Part shown: positions 13,701 through 23,769 of the stretch, in pieces
Position numbering within the stretch: the stretch's first letter is position 1
Layout: every line of letters begins with the position of its first letter
Assembly (NCBI RefSeq): GCF_902148855.1
Contig: NC_043966.1
Location: forward strand, 30,064,647-30,128,646
Origin: Sphaeramia orbicularis
Taxonomy: Eukaryota; Chordata; Actinopteri; Kurtiformes; Apogonidae
Direction of reading: 5' to 3'
DNA: 64,000 nucleotides
The notes under the pieces: generated by a model
Seen by the model: only the letters and a program-made list of their open reading frames with translations
Database searches by the model: none
Told to the model about the DNA's origin: nothing
Made by a program: the position numbers and the translations under genes

Positions 13701-13918
13701 TAAGACCTGAGGGAAAAGCTGAAGAGAACAGTGAGAACAACAACATTGAGGTCTCATACAACCAGGTCACCAATGTCGACTCTGACATCTCTCAAAACAA
13801 CATGGTTTCAAAACACCGGGTCAACCTGAGGGAGCGAACCAGGAACAAACGCATTCAGGAGCTTCTGGAAGAGAAAAGAAACTTTCTCCTTAGGATGAAG
13901 AGAGGCCATGCAGCTTGA
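1765..13918 (+). CDS. adamts2: ADAMTS2, procollagen I N-proteinase, 3' half
   Basis: Secreted zinc metalloprotease that removes the N-propeptide of fibrillar procollagens; the catalytic exons lie upstream of the window. Exons: 1765-1898, 1987-2110, 3586-3666, 3753-3916, 4017-4173, 4297-4432, 6237-6444, 6851-6980, 8433-8507, 11772-13918. All junctions are GT-AG and phase-consistent, giving about 1117 visible residues. In order: end of the Cys-rich domain ([24 protein letters not shown]), spacer, three TSP1 repeats ([31 protein letters not shown]), a PLAC domain ([17 protein letters not shown] to CCKTC), then a tail of about 680 residues. The human tail is about 100 residues. ADAMTS2 is preferred over ADAMTS3 and ADAMTS14 because of the Cys-rich wording, the [11 protein letters not shown] linker and a final [13 protein letters not shown] close to the human ADAMTS2 terminus. 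The donor C|GTAAAA at 8507 is weak. The tail is conspicuously Lys/Thr/Pro rich. Confidence 0.93.
2234..3193 (+). mobile_element. hAT-type MITE, copy 1, with a nested insertion
   Basis: Flanked by the 8-bp duplication GCTCTAAA (2226-2233 and 3194-3201). The ends are GATGTCAAACATACAGCCC and GAGTTGAACACCCCT, matching the family ends GGGGTGTCAAAC and GTTTGACACCCC. It lies in an adamts2 intron. It is about 300 bp longer than its relatives because another MITE sits inside it. No transposase frame is present. Confidence 0.75.
2755..3049 (+). mobile_element. piggyBac-like MITE fragment nested in hAT copy 1
   Basis: Matches the 3' part of the elements at 46225-46751 and 49932-50437. It shares the GTTCAGTTAATGATA motif and the end GGGTCTTTATGGGTTAA. 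The left end is missing. It interrupts the hAT sequence that is continuous in the other hAT copies. Confidence 0.6.
4887..5150 (+). mobile_element. piggyBac-like MITE, partial copy
   Basis: Begins with TTAACCCTCACAGCC at 4887 and shares the internal text CCAAAAGCATCTGATG and GGTGATAAATCACTTA with the complete copies. No right TTAA end was found, so the copy looks degraded or truncated. It lies in an adamts2 intron. Confidence 0.5.
7794..8349 (+). mobile_element. hAT-type MITE, copy 2
   Basis: Starts TAGGGGTGTCAAACATACGG and ends GAGTTTGACACCCCTG. The flanks TTCTAGGG and GTCTAGGA share the core TCTAGG, a decayed 8-bp target duplication. It is about 556 bp, lies in an adamts2 intron and has no coding capacity. 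Confidence 0.75.
8508..11235 (+). other. adamts2: adamts2 intron or alternative 3' terminal exon
   Basis: If the weak donor at 8507 is skipped, the frame continues for 43 codons to TGA at 8636-8638, adding a hydrophobic stretch ([16 protein letters not shown]). The following DNA carries CT and TG tracts, poly-T, and a good AATAAA at 11215-11220 with GT-rich sequence after it. It could therefore serve as a long 3' UTR for an isoform lacking the PLAC domain. No transcript evidence is available, and it may be plain intron. Confidence 0.35.
10060..10240. repeat. Imperfect (TG)n microsatellite
   Basis: Long TG-rich tract with interspersed GTGC, TATG and TCTG units. Reading frames across it are low-complexity artefacts. 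Confidence 0.9.
12565..12865 (+). repeat. adamts2: 30-bp coding minisatellite in the last adamts2 exon
   Basis: Ten tandem in-frame units of 30 bp, each encoding a variant of [10 protein letters not shown]. Variation falls mainly at codons for A/T/P at position 10 and T/I/A within the unit. Flanking sequence (12385-12560 and 12866-13075) is also Lys/Pro/Thr rich but less regular, suggesting older decayed units. Confidence 0.9.
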
Positions 13919-15712
13919 TAGACCAAGTCTTTTCATTTCTCTTATAGAGATTGACTGTTTTTTACAGACTAAGCTTTGTTTGAACCCATCATTGCTGCCG
14001 TGATCCATTCTATCAGGCTTATTCACAGAATAACAAACTCTCATATCTAAATCGTGGCAGTCAGGACTGTGTTAGAGACTGAATATCATGACCAAAAGTT
14101 TGAACAGTTGCTTTGAATAAAGAAAAGCCCTGTACTACAGACTGTTGCAAATCGCTTTGCCTGTGCAAACGCAATAATGAAAAAGAGAAGGGATAAAAAG
14201 TGTAGATCCTGTTTGTCCAGCACTTTATCAAGCTAAACTTTTATCCCTCCAAATCACAGTCTAATCAAGGGTTCATTCAGTGAAGATGTACATTTGATAT
14301 TACATAGTTTGTGTAATGGCGTTATCCCCAACAGCACTTACAGATAAATAAATGCACCACCCAGAATCCAAAGCTTTGATATTCCTGCCCAGGACTGCAG
14401 CTCATTTCCCCCAGACTGGTGCTAATACCTCTCAGATGGATACGTTCAGTATCTGTCTCATTCTTAAGATCCCAGCACTTTGGACTTTCAACAAAAACTG
14501 CAATCTGAGCTTTTGGAGGTCTAAAACCAATGCGGTAATGCCATCAAACCAGAAAATGTTCTTTTACTTTTAATTGAGATGTAAAAGTTTGTACTTCCTG
14601 TGTTGCCTTTTCCGAAGCGAACGTCTGTCTGACTGCATGGTGTCTCTCATCTCTCAGGAAGTCCACATATGGAAGACTGATGAGGGACTTTGCCAAACAC
14701 TTGGTGCTTTCTTCCATGATACGTTTTAATACTACAGTAAGCTAAGGACAGACAAAGTGGTTGAAGAGAAAATATATTTTGATTACTTTTTTTTTTTTTT
14801 TTTTTTCATTTTTTAATGGTCAGTCAAGTATGGTGCCTTTTTTCCAGAGATGCTAAAACAGTGTCCCTCGTGCATACATTTATGAACAAAAATAATACTT
14901 AAATATATTTTCTAAAGGCTGTTTTCTGAACTATGAGCAATTACAAGCTTTGAGGGCCAGTTTATTTTCTTCTTTTAAAGTTGTATTATTGGTACATCTT
15001 TAACTTTCAGCAACAAAAAAAAAGCACCTACGGATGTCTTTGTACAAAATCTGTACATAAGAAAAAGAACTTAATGTTTAATATTTATTAAAGTTTCAGC
15101 ACCTGTGGTATTTTGCAAATACTGTGTAGTTTCTGTGTCACGATACTGCTGCTTTTTGAACTATTTAGGCCCAGAGGATCAGTTCTTCAGAAATGCTAAG
15201 ATGAAACAATCACAGACCAAGCCAAGACTCCACAACTTCACCATGTTTAGCAGAGTGTGCTCATTTTCTTAGTAGTAGTGCAGCATATGGTACATAGGGG
15301 GAGACAAAGCACTTATATTGTATTCATGTTCACTGTGAAACATTAACCATTTGTACCTGAACAAAGATACACTATGTAGACTGTATCAGGTGCAACTGCT
15401 AGAAAAATTATGCTACTTTTTATAATATCAAGTAATCAATAGTAAAACAGAGTAATAGTCTGCCCTGTTATGGTGAAGCTGCTCAGGCATGAGTCAGCAT
15501 GACATTACAAAAGATTTCACATTATTTAACTGTTTATATCAGAGCCTGGGAAAAAGGATAAACATTGACAAGATACTTACATGAAATATTGCCTCTGGTC
15601 ATGAAGTTTTTACTGCGTATTTATTAAAATAGAAGTAATTCCTGGTACACATTCAACAGCAAAGAAATGATTTCTCTTTCAGATGTCTAACTTTTCAACA
15701 CATTCATAGAGG

Positions 15713-15714
<2 letters not shown>

Positions 15715-15797
<83 letters not shown>
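15715..15797. repeat. (AT)n microsatellite
   Basis: About 41 uninterrupted AT units, followed by a short AG run. Confidence 0.95.
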
Positions 15798-15801
<4 letters not shown>

Positions 15802-16063
15802 GAGAGAGAGCATATATTGCTGTAAACATCACTGTCATCAGAATATTTGGTCATGCGTACATTTTTGTCAGTCTATGCAGCAAATGTGTAACCAGTTGTA
15901 AGATTATTTCATTTTTATTATTATTTTGATCGAAATTTTTGTTAATTTACAAAGGGAGTTTACGAATATGTATATACACACAAATGACATTAGAAAAGTC
16001 ATGCTACAGATTGATTATACCCACCATTGGTTTAAAGTCAGCCCAAAAACAGGAATTCATTTA

Positions 16064-16259
16064 TACACTGTGGTCCATAAAGTTGGACTAAGATATTTTT
16101 ACTTCTCATGAATGTGATTTACTCTGGACAGATAAAGTGTAACTGGGACTCAGTATGTGGTCATTACACCAGGTCAGAGGTGATTACTGATGTGTAGAAA
16201 TAGGAATAAAAAGAGGAATGTGTCTGAAAATTATTCCAACTTCATGAGCAATAAGTGTA
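16064..16259 (+). mobile_element. Tc1/mariner-like MITE, copy 1
   Basis: 196-bp element starting TACACTGTGGTCCATAAAG and ending CTTCATGAGCAATAAGTGTA. The imperfect inverted ends are bounded by TA. The core (GGAATAAAAAGAGGAATGTG) is shared with the copy near 60.2-60.4 kb. Confidence 0.6.
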
Positions 16260-17157
16260 TTTTATCGCTGTTTTTGGACCCATGAGGGCTACGTTTGTCA
16301 GTTACTCAGACAAAACTGAAACTTGATTGAAAACATTAGTTTACATAAATATACAGGCCTGCTTGAAACAAGTTTATAAAGAATACAAACACAAAATAAA
16401 TATTAGTTTTAAAGCACGAGTGTTCTGTGAATGATTAGATTATGTGCACAATAAATGTTGACTTATTTTAGACCACTTAGTAGTGCTTAGTATTTACAGT
16501 ATTTGTGTTGAAGTACATAACTCCAGGAAATGTGTGACAACAATTATAAGAATTTTTAATTCAACTACTTTGGGGAAATCATGATTCAATTTTGCCAGTT
16601 TTTTTTTTTTTTTTGTTGCTTTGTAAGTGACTCATTTTATTGAATAGCTCCTTTTGTTGTCCAGCATTCTGACTTTCCTCCTAAATATATAGCAAAGCAT
16701 GTTTTCTCGGAAATGGCCATATTTCTGAAGAATGTCATCTCTCTGCTCTTTCAGAAAACCAGTATATAATCATTTCCCAGAAGCTGCGAGCTTGATAAAA
16801 ATCAATAATCAAGATCATCTATCAGAGCCTTCTCGTTTATCCCTGAACCCATGGTGTCAGTCTCTCTCTGCCCACACTGAAGCTTTCATCAGCCATACAA
16901 CATAAGCATCCCCCTGTGTAAATGTAATTTTTATGGAAGTGGATGAAACCAGGACTGGACAACTTTAACTTGTCGTGTAAAATTAGAATAGTTTAAGTGC
17001 CACTGTACTGTGAACTGGATAAAAGACCTTCCAAAAAGAAGCGTATATACTGTCAATGCAGCTGCTTAAAAATAGACCATATAGATTTTATTAGAACTGA
17101 AGTTAGCTGTTTGACATGAGCTGCATACACACTGATGAATGCAGTCAGTGTGTCAGT

Positions 17158-17160
<3 letters not shown>

Positions 17161-17196
<36 letters not shown>
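17161..17196. repeat. (TG)n microsatellite
   Basis: About 18 TG units following a TCAG-rich stretch. Confidence 0.9.
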
Positions 17197-17197
<1 letters not shown>

Positions 17198-18589
17198 GTC
17201 TTTGAGACAAATTTAGTTCCTTGTGACTAGTCCATTAGAGAGCCATGAAAACCCAGGACACTTTTGATAGGTTGGACGCAAAGAGAATGTGACTCATCGG
17301 AGGTCACGATGCCCCCGTCGAAAGCAAACACAAAGACACAGAGACACGCATGCAAACTCACTAAAAGACTGAAATACTTACTGAGACAGAGGACAGATTG
17401 TTGACTGAAGGGTTTGAAATGGCATCTTTGTGTGTATAAATACTTTTTGGTGATGGTCCACAAATATATAGACCATGAAAATGACTGGAAATTAATATAT
17501 GACATTGTGTTCATTAGCTTCATACTTAATACTTGTATATCAAACATTACAAGGATATGAGTTTCATCAGCCTCATAGTGTTACATTTAGCATTAGAATG
17601 TTAACATTACTGTGATTTGGTAAATATTTTTTCTGAAATATTAACTTACATGCTTAATTTTCTGCTACATAAGTTATATTTATGAAATAAGCCTTAAAAA
17701 TTAAATCATTTGAAAACAAATAACCGACTTTGTTTTTCAAACACATAAATATATATAACTCAACAATTAATTTGGTAACAAAGATGCAGTCACATCAGAA
17801 CATTTTTTAAGGTTCAGGTTTAATTTTTCCCCATTATACTCATGTGACTCTACTGAAATTACCATATATGTTATGTTTGCTTTGCTTAGATTAATTCAGA
17901 AGTGGCAGTGTATAAGTGTGCGTTCCTAAAGGTTTAGAATGACTGAATTTAAAACTGCTTTCTGGTGTCTTCTTTAACCTTCTATAGTCCAGGCAGCCTG
18001 AGAGTGAAATATTACATGGACATTAACATTGCTCTCTAATGTTCCAGATATTATAAACAAATGGAAAAGCATCCAACAAAGACGGGCTGTTATGACTCAT
18101 GTGACTCACGTGCCATACGGTGTATGAAGTCTCACATTCAGGGTTTCCTGAACCTGCTGTGATCTCACCCCAACATGTTAACACGTGTGAAAGCCTCACA
18201 TGCACAAGACTGACTGCATGTTGCACATAACACGCTGTACACAAATAAGGTCAAACATGTTTACAGCAGCTCCACAACATACTGAATGTGATTTGTGTGT
18301 CACATTATTGGGATTTTATTTTTTAAATTAAATGATTAAATGATTTTTCCAGAAATAGGAGAGGCAGTTGTTTTCGCTTTCAATCAGCTATACATGGAAA
18401 CAGCTTGTCTTCCATCTTTTTTTCTTCTTTTTCTCTGTCCCCTCTTTCTCTGCATCTGGTTTTCTCTCTCCATCAGTACAGTCGACCAATAACAGTGTTC
18501 AGGCTGAGGAAATGGATGGTGTGTCTATTTTTAGAACCAGGGAAGGAGGGCAAAGCAAAAGTAAGCTATAGAGAGAGAGGGAGGGAGGA

Positions 18590-18775
18590 GGGATGTGAGG
18601 AGAAGATAAATCTGCATTCTGCCTCTGCCTCTGGTCAGAGACAGTCAGGGCTACAGAGCGCGCTCAGTGAGAAGCATCATCACTGGCTTAACACACACCA
18701 CCTTAAATAAAAAACAAATCCTGCTGCAGAAAGACTGCACAAGTGACTGGGCTGGAGAAGACGGTCTGCAAGCAG
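18590..18775 (+). other. Probable 5' noncoding exon of the 19741-20535 gene
   Basis: GA-rich sequence followed by a strong splice donor, GCAG|GTAAGT, at 18775/18776. The next acceptor on this strand with a coding exon is CCTCTCAG at 19738, just before the ATG at 19741. The 5' limit is a guess. It contains no long reading frame. Confidence 0.45.
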
Positions 18776-19740
18776 GTAAGTGGGAAAGCTAAGTGTGCAA
18801 ATGAACCTTACATAATCCTTATTATTGGAAATGTAAGAGGTGACATTACAAAGGGTGCTTATTTGTGTGCCTCAGCGTAGTGCTACTGGCTCAGAACCAT
18901 TTTTAGTCTTTGTATACTGAAGGTGTGGTCTAAATTTAGAAGTGGTTACACCTTAGAAGAAATTGGGAGAGGCTGGCATTTCGGTTTGGCTTGCACTATT
19001 TTTGGCATCAAGATCTGGACTAAAATATACTGTGGGTTGCACTCAGGGTTATAACAATATGAGCTGCAGAGGAAAACACAGGCTGACACATTCTGTGGCT
19101 TTACATGTCTGAAGATGCATTTAAAATACTCATCTATTTATAATGCCTTGCTGCTCATTGCTGGGATTGCTTGTATTTTTGGCTGTTTACACTGCCACTC
19201 CAAAGAAAGCAGGGGACGGTGTCTGAGGAAAAAAGCTTGCATGCATATAGTAATTAATACTGAGTGATACAGTAGACAGTTCTGCTTGAAATGTCCAGGC
19301 TACTGAAACTTCTTTATCATGACCAGCTCATGAAGATTTATTTAAAAAACACATAGATTACAACAAGATCTCAGCATAATGATCAATTCTTAGAAATGTT
19401 GTTACTGTATTCAGTGTTTTTATTTATTGTATTGTTGTTGTTTTTTTGTTATGGGTAATATGAATGTTCAGGTTTGGGTCTACTAGATGCTCTGGGATCA
19501 GATTACATTTTCCTCTGGGCTGTTGTTTTCTAATAAACAAGAACCACATTGCCACAGATGTCAGATGCTTCTTAAGAATTGTATCTGCTCTAATCACATC
19601 ATCATTTCATAAGAGGATCTATCATTCAGATTTCACTGTTTTGCTACAATGATTAGACTTGCTTATGCAAGAAAGTACCCAGATGATTACATAAAATGCT
19701 CATTTGACATTTGTCCTCACAATTTGTTTTCCTCTCAGCT

Positions 19741-20535
19741 ATGCGGCCGCGGTCCAGACTGCCATCCAAGAGAAGACTCCTGCTGCCCACCATCAGAGAG
19801 GGCACTGAGGAGACAGTGAGGGATCTGAATGAAGCCAACTCACTCCACATTACTGGCAACAACCAGGCTGTCTCCTCAGAAGACTACCTCCTCTCCATCT
19901 GCCACCTGGCCCACCCCACCTTCCCCTCCAGGGATGGTTCACCCAACAGCGCTCACACACGGCAGCTGGATGTTATTCACCACAGGCTGAGGCCGTCACG
20001 GCTCAGTGCCAGCACACCATCAACCTTCGGATTGGATCTCAGAGAGGAGGCACATGTCGAGGATATGCAGCAGGAAGACAGCAAACAACTAAATGGTAAA
20101 CTGTTATTTGGCTGCTACGGACAGTCAGACCCACTGGAGCATCTTTATGGACACCCCAGCAACCTCTCAGGAGGCATAAGGGGGGCATTTGTGGAGGGGA
20201 GGTTTACAAGATCAAGTGGGAGGGTATGGGAGGGTCAGGCTCGCTCACGGGCGCACAGCATCCCCCGTGCTTCCAGTCCAGACCGTCCATGCCAACGCAA
20301 AAGCAGCTGCCCCGAGTTACACACCAGCATCAACATGCCCATCCCAAACATGTCCCCGAAACACTGCTTATCTGGGACCAGGAAAGGGAGCATGGCAGAC
20401 GGAGGAGGAGAGGAGGAGAGACAGAATACACCCAGCAAACACTCCCTCATCTCCCAGTGGATCTCTGACTGTAGGTCGGCCTGGAGGGAGGCACGTGCAC
20501 GTGCCTGTATGCTGCCTGCCATCGCTGAAATATAA
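19741..20535 (+). CDS. Unrecognised 264-residue protein
   Basis: Single open frame from ATG to TAA, starting 2 nt after the acceptor TTTTCCTCTCAG. That placement argues for ATG 19741 over the in-frame ATG at 19711. The protein is basic at the N-terminus (RPRSRLPSKRRLLLP), followed by a possibly structured motif (EDYLLSICHLAHPTFP) and RLRPSRLSASTPSTFGLDL. The middle is Ser/Pro/Gly rich, and the C-terminus looks conserved and helical (SLISQWISDCRSAWREARA, then ACMLPAIAEI). No signal peptide or membrane segment is seen. Codon usage and GC are higher than in the surroundings. The 3' flank has AATAAA near 20839-20847. A donor-like AATG|GTAAAC at 20094 could make part of it intronic, but the frame stays open and similar in composition beyond it. 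I do not recognise the family and assign no function. Confidence 0.7.
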   Translation: MRPRSRLPSKRRLLLPTIREGTEETVRDLNEANSLHITGNNQAVSSEDYLLSICHLAHPTFPSRDGSPNSAHTRQLDVIHHRLRPSRLSASTPSTFGLDLREEAHVEDMQQEDSKQLNGKLLFGCYGQSDPLEHLYGHPSNLSGGIRGAFVEGRFTRSSGRVWEGQARSRAHSIPRASSPDRPCQRKSSCPELHTSINMPIPNMSPKHCLSGTRKGSMADGGGEEERQNTPSKHSLISQWISDCRSAWREARARACMLPAIAEI

Positions 20536-22047
20536 GGCACAAAACTGCACCATCACTATAAAACACTCCTCTATGAAGTGTCCTAATCTGTCCTGTCAGG
20601 CACACACAAGACATGTAGATGTGTTTAATATGCAGATATATAAAGGGATGTGATCATGTAAACCATTGAAGACATGCAGTGGAAACTAAACATTGCCATA
20701 ATGTGTAATCAGTAATATATTAATGTCACTGTTCACTGTTACAGCCCCCCTATGCGTGATGTATGGTGGTGATCATGCAATATTAAAGAAAAATGCAAAG
20801 CCCTTTTATACCTTCCAGTGTTTTGTGAACTAAGTATTAATAAATAAACCATTTTTGATACTTTGAGCCATGCATAGTGCGTGTTTTCCTTCATGTTATA
20901 ATCTGTATTTTCTCACATGTGAACATCCTTCGAAAATTAACTCCACTCTCAGCTCTGCTGGTAACAGGCGATGGAGTTTCTATGGTAACTGTCGTGGGAT
21001 CCTGCTCTGGTAAACACAAGAGTAGAGAAACTGAGCAAAGACGATACCATTAAACTTAAAGATTGAAGATGCAGGTCATGTGCTGTTGTGCTGCTGTAAA
21101 TATCTGCATGTCAGAACCATAAATGTAACACATGCTTTGAATATTTATGCATTTTGACGATATGTGTCGAGCAAAACAGAAAATTCAGAGTTAACACAGG
21201 ACTAAAATGTAAATTTAAATCTATTCAAAATGGGTATAGACAACTGGTTTAATCCACTAACATCACAAGAAAATCCCTCAGAATTATGTCACACCTTAAT
21301 GCTGTTTCAATTCTGACACACTAGAGGGCGACGTGGCCCCCTGAGAGGCATGCCCCCTTCAATCACTACCCTAGAAAATACTTTATGTAACCAGCCTATC
21401 ACACAAATCTCTCCAATAAGTAGTGAAAAGCTCTTGTATTTCAATTTTGATGTAGCTTTGGTTATGTAGCTATTTTTAACAGACAATGTAGGATTTAAAG
21501 GTCAGTAGTCAGGTTCCAAACACAAACACGGTACTGGCACAAAAATGTTTTGCATCTCCATCCTTTGGGAGGCAGTATAATACAGATATAATAACATAAA
21601 TAATACCTCATGAACAGACATAAGCCATGGTTTGTATCAAAAAATGTTGCCTTGTGTTACCTTGTGGACAGATAAAAGAATCAACTTTAATGACTTTGTA
21701 TTTATTTGTCATTTATTGTGGTTCACGGCAGAGAGAATTATGAGGAATCTTATATTTATTTATAGTTTTATATCTGTACTGGCCACATCACACAGAATGA
21801 ATTTGGTAGGTAACAAAGCCACCTATCAAAAACAAAATGCATTAAGCAGTAAAAATTTAATTAAAAGGAGCGAAAATCAATATAATAAAACATCACACAT
21901 TTTTATCCCATTAGATTTTATGTTCCCAGATCACAGAGAAGGTGGTCGAACCCATACAACTCCGACACAAAACTACATTAACCATAATTATCAGTTCAAA
22001 CATATTACACAAATAAAATGTGTGAATGTGAGAGCGAATGAATAATG

Positions 22048-22102
22048 GGTTAATAATGTAAAGCGCTTTGGGTGTCTAGAAAAGCGCTATATAAATCCAA
22101 TC

Positions 22103-22157
<55 letters not shown>
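22048..22157 (+). mobile_element. LINE-like retroposon 3' tail
   Basis: AAGCGCTTTGGGTGTCTAG then AAAGCGCTATATAAATCC then (ATT)n. This stem-loop-plus-microsatellite arrangement is typical of the 3' end of fish L2-like LINEs and SINEs that share it. No reverse transcriptase frame is adjacent, so the copy is severely 5' truncated. Confidence 0.55.
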
Positions 22158-22159
<2 letters not shown>

Positions 22160-22967
22160 AATTAAAGAACACTGAGATGATCTGAGAAGGAGAAGCAAAA
22201 ATCACCTGTATTGTCACAGTAAAAGAGTATTTAATAGCTATCGCTCTAGTTCTCTTCCAAGTTACATCAGTGTCCTAAATAAACTGAACTGAACTGAGTC
22301 TGCTGAAGAAGTGATGATATAATGATATGATGAGGAACTGGTCTACCAGTTAATCACATATCTGCTTAAAAGGAATACAAAAATAATATTCTCACAAAAT
22401 AGAGAAGTGAAGAAGTTTGTCACTGATGATTGATTGCTTTCCCCTGCATACTGTTTTCTGAAATGCAAGACCACACATATTCATTTTTTCATTCCATTAT
22501 ATGTACAACTGGAAAATACAGGAAAATATTGTAATAATTATTATTGCAATAATAATCGTAATAATGTTATCACATTATTTTACAATAATTGAAATTGTAA
22601 AATAGTTTAATAAACCCACAGATGTACCTAGTTTTTGTGTCCTTAATAAAGCTTGAATGAATGAATGAAGGAAAAGTCTTTTTTTTTTCTTTTTTTTTTT
22701 GACAAAAATTACTTTTTTTTGCCTAAATCATTAAATACTCAATTACTGGTTAAGTTTTGTGTGTTTCCTGAAAAATCTTAAAAAAATAAAGACTTGGGTA
22801 ATTATTTTAGGGAAGGTGACAGTGTAATTAGAAACTAGATGTGAATAGAAAGAAAAACAAAAAAAGCATCACATAAAAAATAACAATAAAAAAATCATAA
22901 AAAGCCTCTGGCACATTCTGAAGTGTAATGTAATATAACAAAAAGTTATTTAAGAAAACATCTAGAC

Positions 22968-23650
22968 CACAGGTGTCAAACATGCGGCCAGGGGCCAAAT
23001 CCGGCCCGCCAAAGGGTCCAGTCTGGCCCCTGGGATGAATTTGTGAAATGCAAAAATTACATTGAAGAGATTAATCATTTTAGTTCAGGGACCACAAACA
23101 GACCACTTAAATCTCCAGTGAGTCGGACCAGTAAAATACTATCATAATAACCTATAAATACTCACAACTCCAAATTTTTCCCTTTGTAAATGTAAACATT
23201 TTCATGTTATTTTACTGCATTTACACTAAAACAAACTAAATTTTCACAAAAACACAAACAACCTCAACAAATATGAACATTTTGAAATGTCTGAAGTGTA
23301 ATTTTAACAATATTCTGCCTGTTATTAAATGTTTTGTGTATTTGTTGATCCACTGTGATTTGTATGTTGTAATTTACATGTGTAAATGATAAACTGAGAC
23401 ATAATATTGTTAAAATTGCAGTTAGTTTTCTCAGGAAATTTTCATTTGTCTGTGTTATTCAGTGTTTTAAAGGATAGCTGGTAAATGTAAACATTTTCAT
23501 CGCATAATTTTACTTTTTTTGCTCTAAAACATAGAGGAAAGTTTGGAGTTGACATTATTGACATGTTATTATGTTATTATTTCACTGGTCCGGCCCACTT
23601 CAGATTAAATTTGGCTTAATGTGGCCCCTGAAGGAGACAGTCAACCCAAG
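22968..23650 (+). mobile_element. hAT-type MITE, copy 3
   Basis: Starts CACAGGTGTCAAACATGCGG after ATCTAGAC. Internal text (GGCCCCTGGGATGAATTTG) is closely similar to copy 4 read in reverse. The right end has decayed near GTGGCCCCTGAAGGAGACAG and runs into a (TG)n tract, so the right boundary is approximate. Confidence 0.65.
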
Positions 23651-23666
23651 AGAGTTGATGATTTGT

Positions 23667-23769
<103 letters not shown>

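Larger units (their letters stand above)
13919..18590. other. adamts2 3' UTR followed by intergenic DNA
   Basis: No coding frame is supported. Possible poly-A signals for adamts2 lie at 14116-14121 (AATAAA) and near 15085 (ATTAAA); I cannot choose between them. The rest holds an (AT)n tract, a small TA-flanked MITE at 16064, a (TG)n tract at 17161, and AT-rich sequence with nothing else I can name. Confidence 0.5.

Noticed and set aside
21632-22045. 137-codon plus-strand frame
   Set aside because: AT-rich composition, no recognisable motif, no splice or promoter context, and it leads straight into a LINE-like tail.
22048-22157. Inverted AGCGCTTT / AAAGCGCT as a transcription terminator hairpin
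   Set aside because: The context is eukaryotic, and the motif with its trailing (ATT)n matches a retroposon 3' tail instead.
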